A stretch of DNA of 64,000 nucleotides from Uloborus plumipes (GCA_038373865.1 JAXGGA010002370.1:1-64000); one strand, 5' to 3'; counted from the first letter of the stretch, positions 1 to 11,490 are shown. Numbers and translations are program-made. Notes: generated by a model from the letters alone, not told the origin.

Positions 1-539
1 TTTTTTTTGGGGGGTTTTGGGGGTTTGGGTTTTTTTTTTGGGGATTTTTGGGGGGGAAATTTTTTTTTTGGGGTTTTTGGGAAGGGGGGGGGGGTTTGGG
101 GGGAAATTGTTGTTTTTTTGGGGGATGGGGGAATTGGGAAAAGGTTTGGGGGGGGTTTTTTGGGGGGGGGGTTTTTTTAAAAAAGGGGGGGGGGGGTGGG
201 GGGTTTTTTTTTTGGGGGGGGTTTTGGGGGGGTTGTTTTTTTTTTTGGGGTTTTGGTTTTGGGGTTTTTTGATTTTTTTGGTGGGGAAAATTTTTTAAAT
301 TTAAAAAATTATTAAAAAATGGGGTTGGGGGGTTGGGGGGGGAAAGGGTTAATTTTTAAAATTTTTTTGGTGGGGGTTTTTTTTTAATTTTTTAAAGGGT
401 TTTTTGGTGTTGGGAGGGAAAAAGGTTTAGGGGGGGGTTGGAAATTTTTGAAATTTTGTTGGGGGGAAAAATTTTTTTTTTGTGGGGTTTAAAAAAATTT
501 TGTGTTTTTAAAAATTTGTTTAAAAATTTTAAAGGAAGT
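1..539. other. C-free G/T/A homopolymer tract (probable sequence artefact)
   Basis: The first 539 bases contain no cytosine. They consist of runs of T, G and A, mostly 3 to 12 long, and from base 540 the sequence abruptly turns normal. The following sequence is a repeat that also occurs near 56627, and the few alignable A/T blocks before 540 vaguely resemble the sequence upstream of that second copy. I infer a badly called read end or contig edge rather than a biological G-rich tract. Open reading frames here encode only Gly, Phe, Trp, Leu and similar residues and are meaningless. Confidence 0.75.
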
Positions 540-1372
540 CACTCATGTCGTCCACAAATATGTACTTGTCCTTGAAACTATTAATTGTGACTTGGCTTAA
601 GTTTTTTCATAGTATCTTCTGGGATGAACTCTGCCTTTTCTTTAGTTTCTTAAAATCTCTGGGTTTCGGGGATTGTCCTGAAAGATTTTTTCACTTATTC
701 ATCACTGTCTGTGTGCTGGACTTTTGCTACATAAAGTCTATATGACTTTTCCCCTCGTATTTTAGATAAAAAGAAGTCTCTCGGAGAAAAAATCTCTTGA
801 AATCTGCAACTTTTTGTCATTCTAAGATCTAGTTGCTCACGAGAAGGGACAAACAGTAATAAATCCTGATTCTTGTCTTGATTAGAAGAATTGTTGTTAG
901 AATCTTGATTTTTCAAACAGTTTCCTTCAAATAAGTTTGAATTGGAACAACAGAACAAAGTGTTCCGATACACCCCGCAATTTTTTTTCCTATGGCATTT
1001 TTCAGAATTCTTCATTTTTATGACACAATTAATAAAAAATGTAAATTCTAATATGGTATTCTGTTGTTTAGATAGATTTATAATTAAAACATACCACTCT
1101 TAGGTTTAAAATATAAGAAGGTTTGTTCTTGCATATGAAGTTTTGAAGTCTATGAAAATGTGATGTTTTCTAGCATTCCACGTGCAGACCTCCTTAGAAG
1201 CCAGTAGCGTTTAGAGATTGACAAAAGTAATTTTTTCCTACTTCCTATGATCTTACCTTTCTTTAAAAAAATTAGTGGCGAAAAATACCCAATAGTATAT
1301 TTATGAAGAATTTCTTCGTACGGTTGGGAAGTTTTCCGATTGACCCCGCTGTTCCTATACACCCCATTTTAC
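540..1372 (-). mobile_element. Truncated DNA transposon, TACCGTAAAATGGGGT family, copy 1
   Basis: This block matches 56630-57467 almost throughout, with about 85-90 percent identity by eye. Its right end reads CCCCATTTTACGGTA, the inverse of the terminal motif seen at both ends of the 56-57 kb copy. The left end is lost in the C-free tract, and the right end runs directly into an ACTGTAAAATT-type MITE at about 1373. On the minus strand it carries a remnant of a protein tail, described separately. Confidence 0.7.
695..1015 (-). pseudogene. Transposase-tail-like remnant, copy 1
   Basis: The minus-strand reading frame includes FFLSKIRGEKSYRLYVAKVQ followed by HTDSDE and a stop. The homologous frame at 56672-56914 continues past this point for about 40 residues, so this copy has gained a stop. 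The pattern of a beta-rich 'D-[FY]-F-L-x-K-I-x-G-x-K-S-x-x-L-Y-V' segment resembles the short C-terminal module that follows DDE domains in some arthropod pogo- or Tc1-related transposases. That link is from memory of the family and not proven here. No catalytic domain is present. Confidence 0.4.
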
Positions 1373-1630
1373 GGTATAATACAGCTAATTTTATGGTAAT
1401 TAACTGTAAAATTGCTAGTTCTACAGTTTATTACTGTTTATTTTAGTTTTAAACTGGAACCTCTGCTGCCACCATTATACTGTTTTTACAGTATAATACA
1501 GCTAATTTATGGTAATTAACTGTAAAATTGCTAGTTCTACAGTTTATTACTGTGCTTTTACAGTTTTAGACTAGTACCTCTGCTGCCAGCACTATACTGT
1601 AAAAAACAACAGTTTATTTTCTTGCAGTAT
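1373..1630. mobile_element. ACTGTAAAATT-type MITE, copy 1 (internally duplicated)
   Basis: This AT-rich element is built of short inverted blocks such as TACAGTATAATACAGC, ACTGTAAAATTGCTAG and AACTGGAACCTCTGCTGCC. The same vocabulary recurs at 24416-24857, 55495-55784 and 62350-62726. Here a unit of roughly 120 bp (1374-1490 and 1493-1600) is repeated in tandem. The right end, CAGTTTATTTTCTTGCAGT, matches the terminal inverted repeat of the 62 kb copy, while the left end is fused to the neighbouring transposon. Confidence 0.6.
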
Positions 1631-2304
1631 AATCTTTTTATTACATTTCTCCACCCCACTTAGATTTAAAATTAATTTATTTGACAAAAGAAAAACAAAC
1701 ATTTTTGAAGGGGGGGGGGGCTTACCTAAAAAAAAATATTAGAGTTCTTAAAACTACAGTTCTTTTGTCTAGTACTGTAAATTCTATGAAAAATAATTCT
1801 TTAAATGAGTAATTCTAAATTAATGCGAAGAAACTAAGGTTATTTTACACACACACGTCTCTAAATATGTTAACTTACTTAAAATGTAAATTACACTTTT
1901 CCAGTAGTACTGTGTGCTTTTCATGCATTTAAATATTGCACAGCTTTAGCTTATGATTAATTATGTTTGAGCAGTCGTTTCAAATTGTTCCTTCGTAATG
2001 AGAAAATTGCTCCTAGATTAAACTCCATTAAACCAACACCGGAGACGTACATAAAAATCTATCACATGTTATATTGTTCTTACTTTAGAAACATTTTTTA
2101 AATAAAATTCTCGTAATCTCTCTCTGGAATGCGTTTTGGATTTTTGTTTTTTTTTTTTGATAGTTTCTTCTTAAACACAATTTGGATAAAAATTATTATT
2201 TTAGCTTTTTCTATACTAAATGTGTATTTATTATTTTCTTTTTTCGTTAAAAAGCTTTTAGAAACATGATTGCTGAAACTAAACTGGTAAAAAGCGATCA
2301 TTTC
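1631..2304. other. Non-coding stretch, no recognised feature
   Basis: AT-rich sequence with a G run near 1710 and a CA-rich patch near 1850. I see no exon-like segment or repeat structure. It would be intron or flank of the minus-strand LRR gene. Confidence 0.5.
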
Positions 2305-2320
2305 GAAAAGTATTTTACAT

Positions 2321-2652
2321 GAGTTAAGTTGAGACTAATCCTCTAAATGTCTGACGAAGTCAGACAAGGTCCATCAGACCATTGACCCGGAGGAAATCGA
2401 GGACAAGAAGAGGTGAATCAAAGATATCTTCTTTGCAAAGTCCTAGACAGTCCAGGATGTGCTCTGGAGAAGCCTGCTGGGTTTTGCATTTAGAGCAGAC
2501 GTCGAAGACTTTCCTGCCCTCAATGAATGACAGACTCTTCGTGTGGCCGCTTGCTAATCTAGAAATAGCAGTTTTCGATGATCTGTCACAATTGAGGGCG
2601 AATGAAGATCCAGGCTCTTTGCCAGAGTATTTTACATAAAGTAAGTAAGTAA
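2321..2652 (-). mobile_element. 5'-truncated non-LTR retrotransposon (LINE) with 16-bp TSD
   Basis: The block is noticeably less AT-rich than its surroundings and is flanked by perfect 16-bp direct repeats, GAAAAGTATTTTACAT, at 2305-2320 and 2653-2668. A long variable-length target duplication of this sort is the signature of target-primed reverse transcription. On the minus strand it carries the end of a polyprotein, then a hairpin GTCTGACTTCGTCAGAC that overlaps the stop region, and ends near 2321. The 5' side shows TTAC repeats. About 330 bp survive of an element that would normally be several kilobases. Confidence 0.75.
2360..2640 (-). pseudogene. C-terminal end of LINE polyprotein (RNase H-proximal tail)
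   Basis: On the minus strand about 90 residues read open to a TGA at 2360-2362. They include SGHTKSLSFIEGRKVFDVC, a zinc-knuckle-like CSKC...H..DC spacing, and the tail SPLLVLDFLRVNGLMDLV. I recognise this as the C-terminus of jockey-like non-LTR retrotransposon proteins common in spiders, lying after the reverse transcriptase and RNase H domains, which are absent. The frame shows no internal stop, suggesting a fairly recent insertion. It is not a functional gene, since it is a 5' truncation inside a probable intron. Confidence 0.65.
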
Positions 2653-2669
2653 GAAAAGTATTTTACATA

Positions 2670-3749
2670 ATCATAATTATATATCTTTATCTGTCCTATC
2701 ATACGTATCAACATTTGTAAATAGTCTGCTGACAGGATAGTCCAGAAATTGGGAACCGAAAACTTTATGCGAAATTCTCTAGAGATTTATCGGGATATTC
2801 TAAGATCTTTACTGGTTACTAGTCACTACTGACAGTTGCAAACTACGGACAGTGTCGAATCGCCCTCGTTCTTTTCTTTCGTAGCAGACGTGGATACCTA
2901 CAGAGGGAGGTACAAAAAGGTTTTACGGTTTGGACATTAAGTATCTTCTCCCTGAAGGAAATGGCGAGCCCTTGTTAGAAAGTAGACCCAATGCGATAGT
3001 ATCTCTATTCAAACATTGTCATCATTAAAGCCGGATCTCGCGCCCTTAATTTTTGCACATCAGCAGCTATAACCATAAAAGTGGATTATAGGTATAGTAA
3101 AGTAGCTATACGCTACAAAATTAAAAAAAAATTACAGCACCACCTTGCAGAAAAAGATGGAGTTAGCGTTCCAGTCTTAAACATGGTGCAAGATGTGGGG
3201 GAAAAGCGTAAAATAAAGTTCTAGAGCGCGCATTATGTGTTTAGTACAAAGGAAGTATCTGAAGGAAATATTTTGTATGAGTGCGCAAAGAGTGTTTCCT
3301 CTGTCTTATAGCATTATTGCTAGTTTTGAAGCACTGTTTACTTATTCAAGCTATTAGTGGAAATGTTTTTTGAAAAGTAAAAGGACTGGAAACAAATGGC
3401 AGGATTCAAATATTAATTGCAGTGAAAATCAAACCTGGGTTTTACCTTTTAAATGAAAAAACAAGCAAAAAACCACAAAAGAGTGCTTTCTTTGTTGAAT
3501 CATTAAAACACCTTTAGCTTATCATAATAAAATTGTAGCCATCATGTTTTGAATAATCAACAGTGCTAAAATCAGATAAATACTCGTAACTTTGTTGATA
3601 TTATATTCTCATATTTATCATAAATAGTTGCTGAAAAATATTGAAAAAGTCATATTATGTGGTGGGAATTTACTTTACTTAAAACAATGTATTTCTCATT
3701 TTGTGAAAAGTGAAAATGGTCAGTACTTTAGCATAAAATATGTACTTAC
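2670..3749. other. Probable 3'-side intron, no recognised feature
   Basis: AT-rich unique-looking sequence immediately downstream of the last visible LRR exon on the minus strand. No further acceptor-exon-donor unit with an LRR reading could be found in this stretch. Confidence 0.45.
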
Positions 3750-3821
3750 AACACTTTCAAGGAAACAAGTCCTTCAAATGCATTAGGCCCAACATATTCA
3801 ATGTGATTGTTCTGTAAACAT
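3750..3821 (-). CDS. LRR exon 5 of LGR-type receptor gene (3'-most visible)
   Basis: This 72-bp exon reads, in the frame inherited from the upstream exons, CLQNNHIEYVGPNAF followed by EGLVSLKV. It fits the LxxLxxNxI..I...AFxGLxSLxxL leucine-rich repeat exactly. The acceptor is ...TTTCAG at 3822 and the donor is GTAAGTACA from 3749 downward. The exon begins with the third base of a Leu codon (TT|A) and ends with the first two bases of another, so both flanking introns are phase 2. It aligns with the LGR4/5/6 repeat HLHNNRIHSLGKKCF. The next exon lies outside the window or was not recognised, since 1-3749 shows no candidate. Confidence 0.85.
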
Positions 3822-4335
3822 CTGAAACGCAAGTAATGTAGCATTGAATAAAATCAAGCATAATAAAAATTCAAACATATGTAAAACAATGAATGTACTC
3901 AGGACAATGCGAAAGAAATGCATGGTGACATTGGCTTTGATTTTCTAAACGCAGTGGAAATCCTATCTACTGTGATATTGCGATTCTTATGAAAAAGAAA
4001 GATAAATATGAAAAACACGTGATTGCAAACATTTGAATTTTTACTCATGTACCGTATAGATAAACAATGAAGTTCAATTTTTCCCTACAACAAGTAATCT
4101 TACTTTTTACTATGTAAGTATACTTTACTAGCATTTTTTAATTAGCAAGAAAATTACAGATTTTTTAATTTTTGAGGCTCAGAATTTGGTGAAAATGACA
4201 GAAGAATGTTTTAAAGGAACAAGAAACTCTTCTTTAATGTATGGAAGTGCAGCTGTGTGATTTATGTACTCAGTTATGTAACTTATGTGTTTTCTTTTAA
4301 ATCCAGGAATGTTCTGTTTGCAATGTCAAAACAAA
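3822..4335. other. Intron sequence before the 143-bp array
   Basis: AT-rich first part of the 1385-bp intron between LRR exons 4 and 5 (minus strand). No other feature seen. Confidence 0.5.
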
Positions 4336-4884
4336 TGCTTGCAATTTTCATTGCATATTTAGGCCATAGTTTTATGATTTTCGCTAAAATCTGTAATTTA
4401 CCACTGACGATTGATGTACTGTTATTAGTATGGAATAAAGGTGAAAATGAAGAATGCAATTTTCATTGCAATTTTCTAAATATGCAATTTTCATTGCATA
4501 GTTAGGCCATAGTTTTATGATTTTCGCTAAAATCTGTAATTTACCACTGACGATTGGTGTAATGTTATTAGAATGGAATAAAGGTGAAAATGAAGAATGC
4601 AATTTTCATTGCAATTTTCTAAATATGCAATTTTCATTGCATATTTAGGCCATAGTTTTATGATTTTCGCTAAAATCTGTAATTTACCACTGACGATTGA
4701 TGTACTGTTATTAGAATGGAATAAAGGTGAAAATGAAGAATGCAATTTTCATTGCAATTTTCTAAATATGCAATTTTCATTGCATAGTTAGGCCATAGTT
4801 TTATGATTTTCGCTAAAATCTGTAATTTACCACTGACGATTGGTGTAATGTTATTAGAATGGAATAAAAGTGAAAATGAAGAAA
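4336..4884. repeat. Tandem array, four copies of a 143-bp unit
   Basis: The landmark AGGCCATAGTTTTATGATTT starts at 4361, 4504, 4647 and 4790, giving a constant spacing of 143 bp. Copies 1 and 3 share GATTGATGTACTG and CATATTTAGG, while copies 2 and 4 share GATTGGTGTAATG and CATAGTTAGG. The array is thus a duplicated dimer of 286 bp. It lies within the intron between LRR exons 4 and 5. Its short reading frames in both directions are by-products of the repeat. Confidence 0.9.
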
Positions 4885-5206
4885 ACCAGGTACTTTGCTG
4901 ACATTTTTTTCTTAACCACTTTTAAATCAAATATGAAGAATACAAGGAAAGAAAGGTGAAATATCAATCTTTAATGTGCTCGAGAAAATCACGTCTGAAA
5001 GTTTAGAATCCCACCTTCCTTCATGGTACAGTTAACTTCAGGGTAATTTTTCGCCTTGAATTTCCTAATTTTTTTACTAATTTAAATAGAGTAACAAATT
5101 TTACTCTACAAAACGAAGTGCTGTTATATTGAGCTCAAATAAAAAAAAAAGATACTTCATATTTCTTCTGTGAATTCTTCCTATTTGTAACAAAAAAGAT
5201 ACTTAC

Positions 5207-5278
5207 AAGGTTATTAATTTCTTCATTTTTTGAAACGTAAAATCAGGAATACTGTGAATGTTGTTCGATGCCAAATTT
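5207..5278 (-). CDS. LRR exon 4 of LGR-type receptor gene
   Basis: A 72-bp exon with acceptor TTATTTCAG at 5279 and donor GTAAGTATC below 5207. In frame it reads NLASNNIHSIPDFTFQ then KMKKLIT. The segment matches the LGR5 repeat TLALNKIHHIPDYAF closely, including the IP-D-x-x-F core, and is the strongest single argument for a type B LGR over a generic LRR protein. Splicing to the next exon completes the split Leu codon. The first half resembles LRR exon 2, suggesting exon duplication. Confidence 0.87.
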
Positions 5279-6573
5279 CTGAAATAAAAACAAATATTAA
5301 GGTTACAACTGATAGAAGATTTTGTGATTTCAGGTAAAATATAAGGCTATTCCTTTTAATTGGTTATCAATTGCAGACAGTTTTCCTTCAGCCATTAAAA
5401 TCTTTCATTTATTACTTTGAACGGTTTCGTTCTCTTGAATTTATCTTTGGTTATTAGGAATTTTCATCAGCGCAATTTCAGTAACAAGTAGTTTTTGGTT
5501 GTTATATCGAAGCCTAACTGTGTACTCTTAATAAAAACAAATACGGTTACGAACAAATGAAAAATATTACATAAAAAACACAGTTGTTCTTTTGTATGCA
5601 GATTTTTTTAAATCCGTAAATTACCCACGTTGTCATTTTGCCAGTAAGGCGTACTGAGCATTGTCACCCCCCCCCGAATGTAAGTTGTTAGTCTTTACCC
5701 CTGCCAATGGTTTTCCCCTTAGTCATTACAACTTTTCATTTGTTTATGTATTATTTTTTAAACTTGTTTGTTCATTTGAATTGTTTTTAGGAATTTGTAG
5801 TAGCACATTCTAGTAGTAAGAAGTTTCATGTCTTGATGTCCTGGGTTTAAAAAAAAATGTTTTTGGTTTCTAATAAATAATTGCCACTTTAGAGATTTTT
5901 ATATTTTAAGGACACACTGTGCCGTTCAGAACCAAAACCCGCAAAGTCAATTTTTTATGAAAAATAATATACGTTGTTGCACACGCACAAGTAAATACAC
6001 GTTATTGCAATGTAACAAGTTATTGCAACGTTTTCAACAGTAGTGCCAAATCTGAGATGGCCGAAAAAACAGTTTTTTAAGTGCCCGTAACTTGTGGCTT
6101 ATAACAGATGAAATGTTTTAAAAACACATTCATAAGCTACCATTACTTTTTGTGCTATTAAAAAGAAAGCTGTTACTACTGAGCAAAAAATTTCCTAATA
6201 TTGGTCGTTTTTACATGGAATAACCCTAAAAATGTTACTGAAAGGATAAAACTGGTTTGGATACGTGATGCAATATTTTTCAGCAAAAGAAAGATAAGGG
6301 GGGGGGGGGTACTAATTTTATGCTTTGTTATGTACTCAAAGTCAGTATTTTGCATAATTAAAAATGATCAATGATGCTGATGTGCTATTTTTTTCTTATC
6401 TTTTTAGTAGTGTAAAACTTCCAAAACATCACAGTATCTCGCTTTTTTACGAACATAAAGAAAGAAAGAGGTCAAAATTCACAAAATATAAAGTACTGAC
6501 ACGTGAATGGAAACTACTCGAAATCAATTGCTACTTTTTGAACTCAACAAGGCTCTCAAATTTTACGCAAGTA
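5279..6573. other. Intron sequence, no recognised feature
   Basis: First part of the 3.04-kb intron between LRR exons 3 and 4. It contains C and G homopolymer runs (about 5667 and 6299) but no exon, clear repeat or transposon end. Confidence 0.45.
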
Positions 6574-6640
6574 CAGTAAACCCTCACTAATCCGGATCCT
6601 ACGAAATCGTACTTCGCATGATCCGGACAACCATTTAAAT
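6574..6640. mobile_element. Solitary end of a pogo/Tigger-type MITE
   Basis: After a TA, the sequence CAGTAAACCCTCACTAATCC continues into GGATCC and a second CCGGA block. The CAGTAAAC...ATCCG start is typical of pogo/Tigger-related MITEs and is similar to the end at 31765 (CAGTAAACTCCTGATTATCC). I found no matching inverted end in the next kilobase, so this seems a one-ended remnant. Confidence 0.45.
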
Positions 6641-8318
6641 GTAGATACTGTATAAGTAAAAGGCGAGTTAGTGTAATAATGTATTTTTGAGGGCTGTATT
6701 TCGTAATTTTCTCTTATGCAGTTTTATTTCGCTCTATTGAATTGAAAATAATTTTTGCTGTGAACAGTAGTTTATGTAACTTCGATCAATTTATAGGTTA
6801 TTTTGCTTAATTCGGCTCACCTGAAGCCCCTATTAGAAAGGATTAAGGAAGTTGTGTCACACAACAATTAAAAAACACTTGCGTTCGTCAAATAGTACTT
6901 AAGTTTGTCTTCTGTGTGCATATATTCTTCTCACATTGCAGTTAAAAAAAATCCGTGCTTGTGAATAATGAGGTAATTTTACTTCTTTTTTTATTTTCAA
7001 AAATTCGTTTCATTTTTTTTTTTAGTAAAGGAGTTATTTCAACATTTATATTTCGTCCTCCCAAAATTTATCTCCAATATTTTTTCATCATTCATTAGTA
7101 CTTTCATTAGAATCTTTTATACATTGGAACAAAAAAAACCTATTCCAGTTTATATATTACTTATTTCTATAAATACGGAGCAACTGGTTTCAACCTTTGC
7201 CTCTTTTGTCACGCGGACGGTTACTGAAGTTCGACCTTCCCAACAAGTTTCGTTGTACAATTTAGATGTTTCTATTTACCACTTAAACTCTGTTCTCTGG
7301 GATAAATGGAAACAACTGAGTTTGTAACTCTTTCCATATTTTAGAAGATTTAATTTTGATGTAAATTACACTTTTGCTTATACTTTACATAATTTTAAGC
7401 ATAATTAAATTTTCTGTATGATTTTTCTTTTTAAATGTGAACTCGGAGAGCATTTGAGGGATTCAGGGGGCTGCATGCGGCCTACAAGTTACAGATAAAG
7501 TATGGTTAGGATTGAGTTTTTATACTGATTGTGTATAGCGCGATTATCTACCTACATCAGTCTTATGGAAAAATAAATGTGTTTACATTTACCCTTTAGT
7601 CGTTGGGGGAAAAATAAACATAATCTCATTCGCTAACAAACAATAATGACACTAAATGTTTCATGTAAAATTACTCATAGAGAGTGTAATCTAGGGCAAA
7701 AAGTACAAAATTTTATGTCTCATTTCATCCTCATGAAAATGAAAAATCAAGTTGAAACATTGAAATGTGTCCGCTTTACGAAACTGACCCTACATAATTT
7801 TACCCTTCATTTTAATTTTAATTTTGCATTTTATTTTTATATTAATTTATTTTTGTATTTTATATTAATATACAATGCAATTTATTTCCATATACATTTT
7901 TAACGCAGCTACAAGAACTACAGCATTTGAATAAAAAGTATTCTCTTAAAACACTAATTTTGTTAACAGCTGGAAGTAAAAAGTAGGTTTCTTTTATCTT
8001 CCTGATTACAAACAACAAAAGAGTAATAAATATCCAGGAAGCAAAAATAAAGGAAATGACTCTTCTTGGTTAGGAGATACTTTTGGCCCTCTGACAAATT
8101 TTAGATGCAGTGGTGAGCAAATTGTAACAGTAGTTAGTTAAACAATGCTTAAATAATGTTAATCATTTTTCATAAATAAACTGCAAGAAGGCAAAATATT
8201 TGCTGTTAGGATATTAACCATTTATGTACATAAATTATTGCTTGGTTTTTTTTGGTACTTTTTCGTGCTTGGTTGCACAAAGTATTCAATTTGAGAAAAT
8301 AGAAAAGTATCTACTTAC
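6641..8318. other. Intron sequence, no recognised feature
   Basis: Very AT-rich remainder of the intron between LRR exons 3 and 4. Short open frames near 7124 and 7646 show no domain, splice context or composition that would support coding. Confidence 0.45.
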
Positions 8319-8390
8319 AGATTTTCTAAATCCCCAAGATGTTGGAAAGAGTGGTAAGGAATGCTTCGAAACAAGTTATTCTGTAAATGC
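8319..8390 (-). CDS. LRR exon 3 of LGR-type receptor gene
   Basis: A 72-bp exon with acceptor TTACTTTTAG at 8391 and donor GTAAGTAG below 8319. It reads HLQNNLFRSIPYHSF then QHLGDLEN in the frame set by exon 2, with a Leu codon split at each junction. The nearest LGR4/5/6 counterpart is WLDDNALTEIPVQAF. Its start, TTACAGAATAAC, nearly equals that of LRR exon 5 (TTACAGAACAAT), part of the alternating pattern of the four downstream exons. Isoleucine at the usual NxI position is replaced by Phe, which is tolerated in LRRs. Confidence 0.86.
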
Positions 8391-8664
8391 CTAAAAGTAA
8401 GTATTATTGATGTATTAGTTGGTACTTTAATGATATTTGGAACATTAATTAAGAAAAAAAATCTCTCTTTGTTAAACATGATGCGTTTAGTACTTTCTAA
8501 TATAAACTTAAGAAAATTATATTATTTTAAGGTAGAATAATAATTTTACCGAATGGTTTCCATATTGCCTCTGTAGTTAACCAAATTGATTATGTGTCAT
8601 TATATTTTAAGCTCAAGTGTTGAACTACTTTCCTGCTTTTTATTTTTATTAGCATTTTCTTTTG
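8391..8664. other. Intron sequence
   Basis: AT-rich start of the 5.99-kb intron between LRR exons 2 and 3. Nothing recognisable. Confidence 0.45.
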
Positions 8665-8666
8665 TA

Positions 8667-8842
8667 CAGTCGACGCTCGTTATAACGGACACACGTTATA
8701 AAGACCATCCTAATATAACGACCGGTGAGAAACCCATCAACTGTATCCCAATATACTCTATGTTCTACCTTTTATAGCGACCACTCGTTTTTAAGACAGT
8801 TTTCTGTAGGACGGAGATGGTCGTTATATCGAGCGTCGACTG
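8667..8842. mobile_element. pogo/Tigger-type MITE with TA target duplication
   Basis: A 176-bp element with inverted ends CAGTCGACGCTCGTTATAAC and GTTATATCGAGCGTCGACTG. TA dinucleotides flank it at 8665-8666 and 8843-8844. The CAGT start and the 'CTCGTTATAACG' core are the hallmarks of pogo/Tigger-derived MITEs. It has no coding capacity, and the two termini differ at only a few positions. Confidence 0.8.
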
Positions 8843-8844
8843 TA

Positions 8845-9315
8845 TTACATGACTCATTTAAGCAAAAACTGACTAGAAAAATAAATACATAAAAAAACTT
8901 ATAAAAAGTAATGTGTTTCAAAAAAATAATGAATTATTATCACTTACTAGCGTATGAACCAAAGTATAAGCAAAGAAAAATACATATGTATGAAACTGTT
9001 CGAAAATATTTTACTCGCGTATCATTTCACGATAAATAAAATACGTAAACTTCCCCCTTTGTGTTTGTTTAAGTTATAGTGAAGACTAACCTACGGCCCA
9101 CGAACCCTATGTGGCCCTTAAAGCCTATCCATGTGCGTTGTGTTTAATGTTAGGGACCTAAAACTAGGTTTTGGAACATTCCAAAACAACCTTCATTTGG
9201 TACTAAGAGAGACTTGTAAATTTGGGCTACTAAACAACAGATAGAATTTTTGTATTAATAAAATAATCATACAGGAATGATAACAATTACTCCTGGTTTG
9301 TAATTTTCCACGTTA
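8845..9315. other. Intron sequence with possible old transposon end
   Basis: The segment at 9091-9130, ACGGCCCACGAACCCTATGT followed by GGCCC, may be a decayed end of the hAT-like element whose other end is suggested at 10363. The rest is AT-rich and featureless. Confidence 0.3.
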
Positions 9316-9708
9316 TATAGGGTAGACAGACCAGTGAATGAACACTTCCAGTGAATGAACACCTCGTAATTTTCTTTAAAAAATAAGTTTTTAAATCATT
9401 TTTCTTTGAATGAGCAGTAGGTACGTCATTCTACACATTTCTAGAAAGAAAATGTCTAGAAAATGCCGCGTTTGTGCTTTGTTTGGGGTGTTCATTCACT
9501 GGGTCAAGGCACTTTTTCGCCTAGCAACCCCCCAAAAAACCTGATCCAGAAGCAGAAAAATTAGCGCAATATTATTAAAAATAAATACATGCATCACCTA
9601 AAGTCTTTTTTACTGTCATGTGACAAATACTACAATTTTTTAAGATGCTCTTATTTTTGAAAACGAAATTTCGCTTAAGTGTTCATTCACTGGTCGGTTT
9701 ACCCTATA
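9316..9708. mobile_element. MITE with TATAGGGTA... inverted repeats
   Basis: The left end TATAGGGTAGACAGACCAGT is inverted at the right end as GGTCGGTTTACCCTATA. The match extends through CCAGTGAATGAACACTT for about 32 bp with three mismatches. The GTGAATGAACAC block is duplicated within the left end. The element is about 390 bp and has no reading frame of note. Confidence 0.75.
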
Positions 9709-9714
9709 TACTTA

Positions 9715-10312
<598 letters not shown>

Positions 10313-10354
10313 ACTAGTTTAATTTAATATGTCTCCTGACTCGCAAGATTCATT

Positions 10355-10410
10355 TTATTGTCAGGTGCGGCCCTCTGGTAAAAAAAGGTTGGGCAACATT
10401 GGCAGTCTAT
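10355..10410. mobile_element. Possible hAT-type transposon end
   Basis: Read on the minus strand, the sequence is TTGCCCAACCTTTTTTTACC followed by AGAGGGCCGCACC. That resembles the CAGTGGTTCCCAACC...GCGGCCC termini of hAT elements. The partner may be the GGCCC-rich segment near 9091, which would make the intervening MITEs nested insertions. No target duplication could be identified. Confidence 0.35.
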
Positions 10411-11361
10411 GAGATGAAAAGTTTAATTCGACTTATATTAACATAAAGCCCTAACATATCTACATCTCCATTTTTTGCACGTTTTCACTGTTGTTGCTAT
10501 TCGTCTACCATTATCATATTTCACTTTTGAAATCGTGTTTTGAAATATCTAAAAATTCTGACATCCCGCAGCAAAAAGGACAAGTCACTTTAATACAAAC
10601 GAGAAATGAATCAGAAACATGATGTTTTTCACTCAATGATTAATATTTCACCCTTAAGCCGAAATAGAAACGAGATAAATTTGAAATGGAAGTGAAGTTA
10701 AATTTTTGAACCGTGCAAAATCAGTCTTTTGAACTTTTGCTATCGAAATATGCACTTCATAACTCATTACTTTAAAAAATATTTCTTAAGAAGGTATTTT
10801 ACTGATCGTAGGTTTTTTTTTTTGTTATGTTCTTCTTTAGCAATTTATCATACCATCCATAAATATCTATCTTTTTCTATAATAACGCAATAATATTTCT
10901 ATTTTTGACAGTTGTTAAAACTTAAAAAAGTTTTACGTATAGATTTGAAAATTCATAAATATCTTTCAAAACGAAAGTTTCCTTTCAAGAAACCTTGCGA
11001 ATTTTTAGAGTTTGAAAAGCGAGCCAAGTTGTTGCTGCAATGCAGAAAATACTTTAGACAGATAGATGGTCTGCGCTGAGAAAATGGCAAATAACATTTT
11101 AGTAATAATTGTCCGCAACAATTCAGGATTTTTTTCTTTTTCGCGTGTGGGCCTTAGGAGTTGGGGTTGGAGAAGTCAATATATTGACAAGATAGACTTC
11201 GATTTTGACCGGGTATGTCCACGGTACATACTAACAAAGTACTATTGTTTCTGAAGCATCTCTTGATTTAGCATTTAATGAAAAGGATATTCGAGCTTAA
11301 GTTTTTCTATTCTGACTTTTTAGGAGGGACAAAATTGATTTATATGAATTTTCTTCAATTT
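10411..11361. other. Intron sequence, no recognised feature
   Basis: AT-rich sequence without exon-like units. A small frame at 11066 has no recognisable content. Confidence 0.45.
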
Positions 11362-11490
11362 TTACTTTCTTCTATATCTATTATATAGAAGAAAGTATTG
11401 GTTTCGTAAAAATTTTCGAATGTCGAATTTTGACGGATTTGCACGTTTTGAGGTGCGCTGAGTCCATTTCGACCATTTTTGGAAAATGTC

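Noticed and set aside
17..298. Gly/Phe/Trp-rich open frames at the window start
   Set aside because: They are translations of the C-free G/T homopolymer tract and carry no protein-like signal.
4336..4884. Regular repeats resembling a CRISPR array
   Set aside because: Units are directly adjacent 143-bp tandem copies without unique spacers, in a eukaryotic intron.
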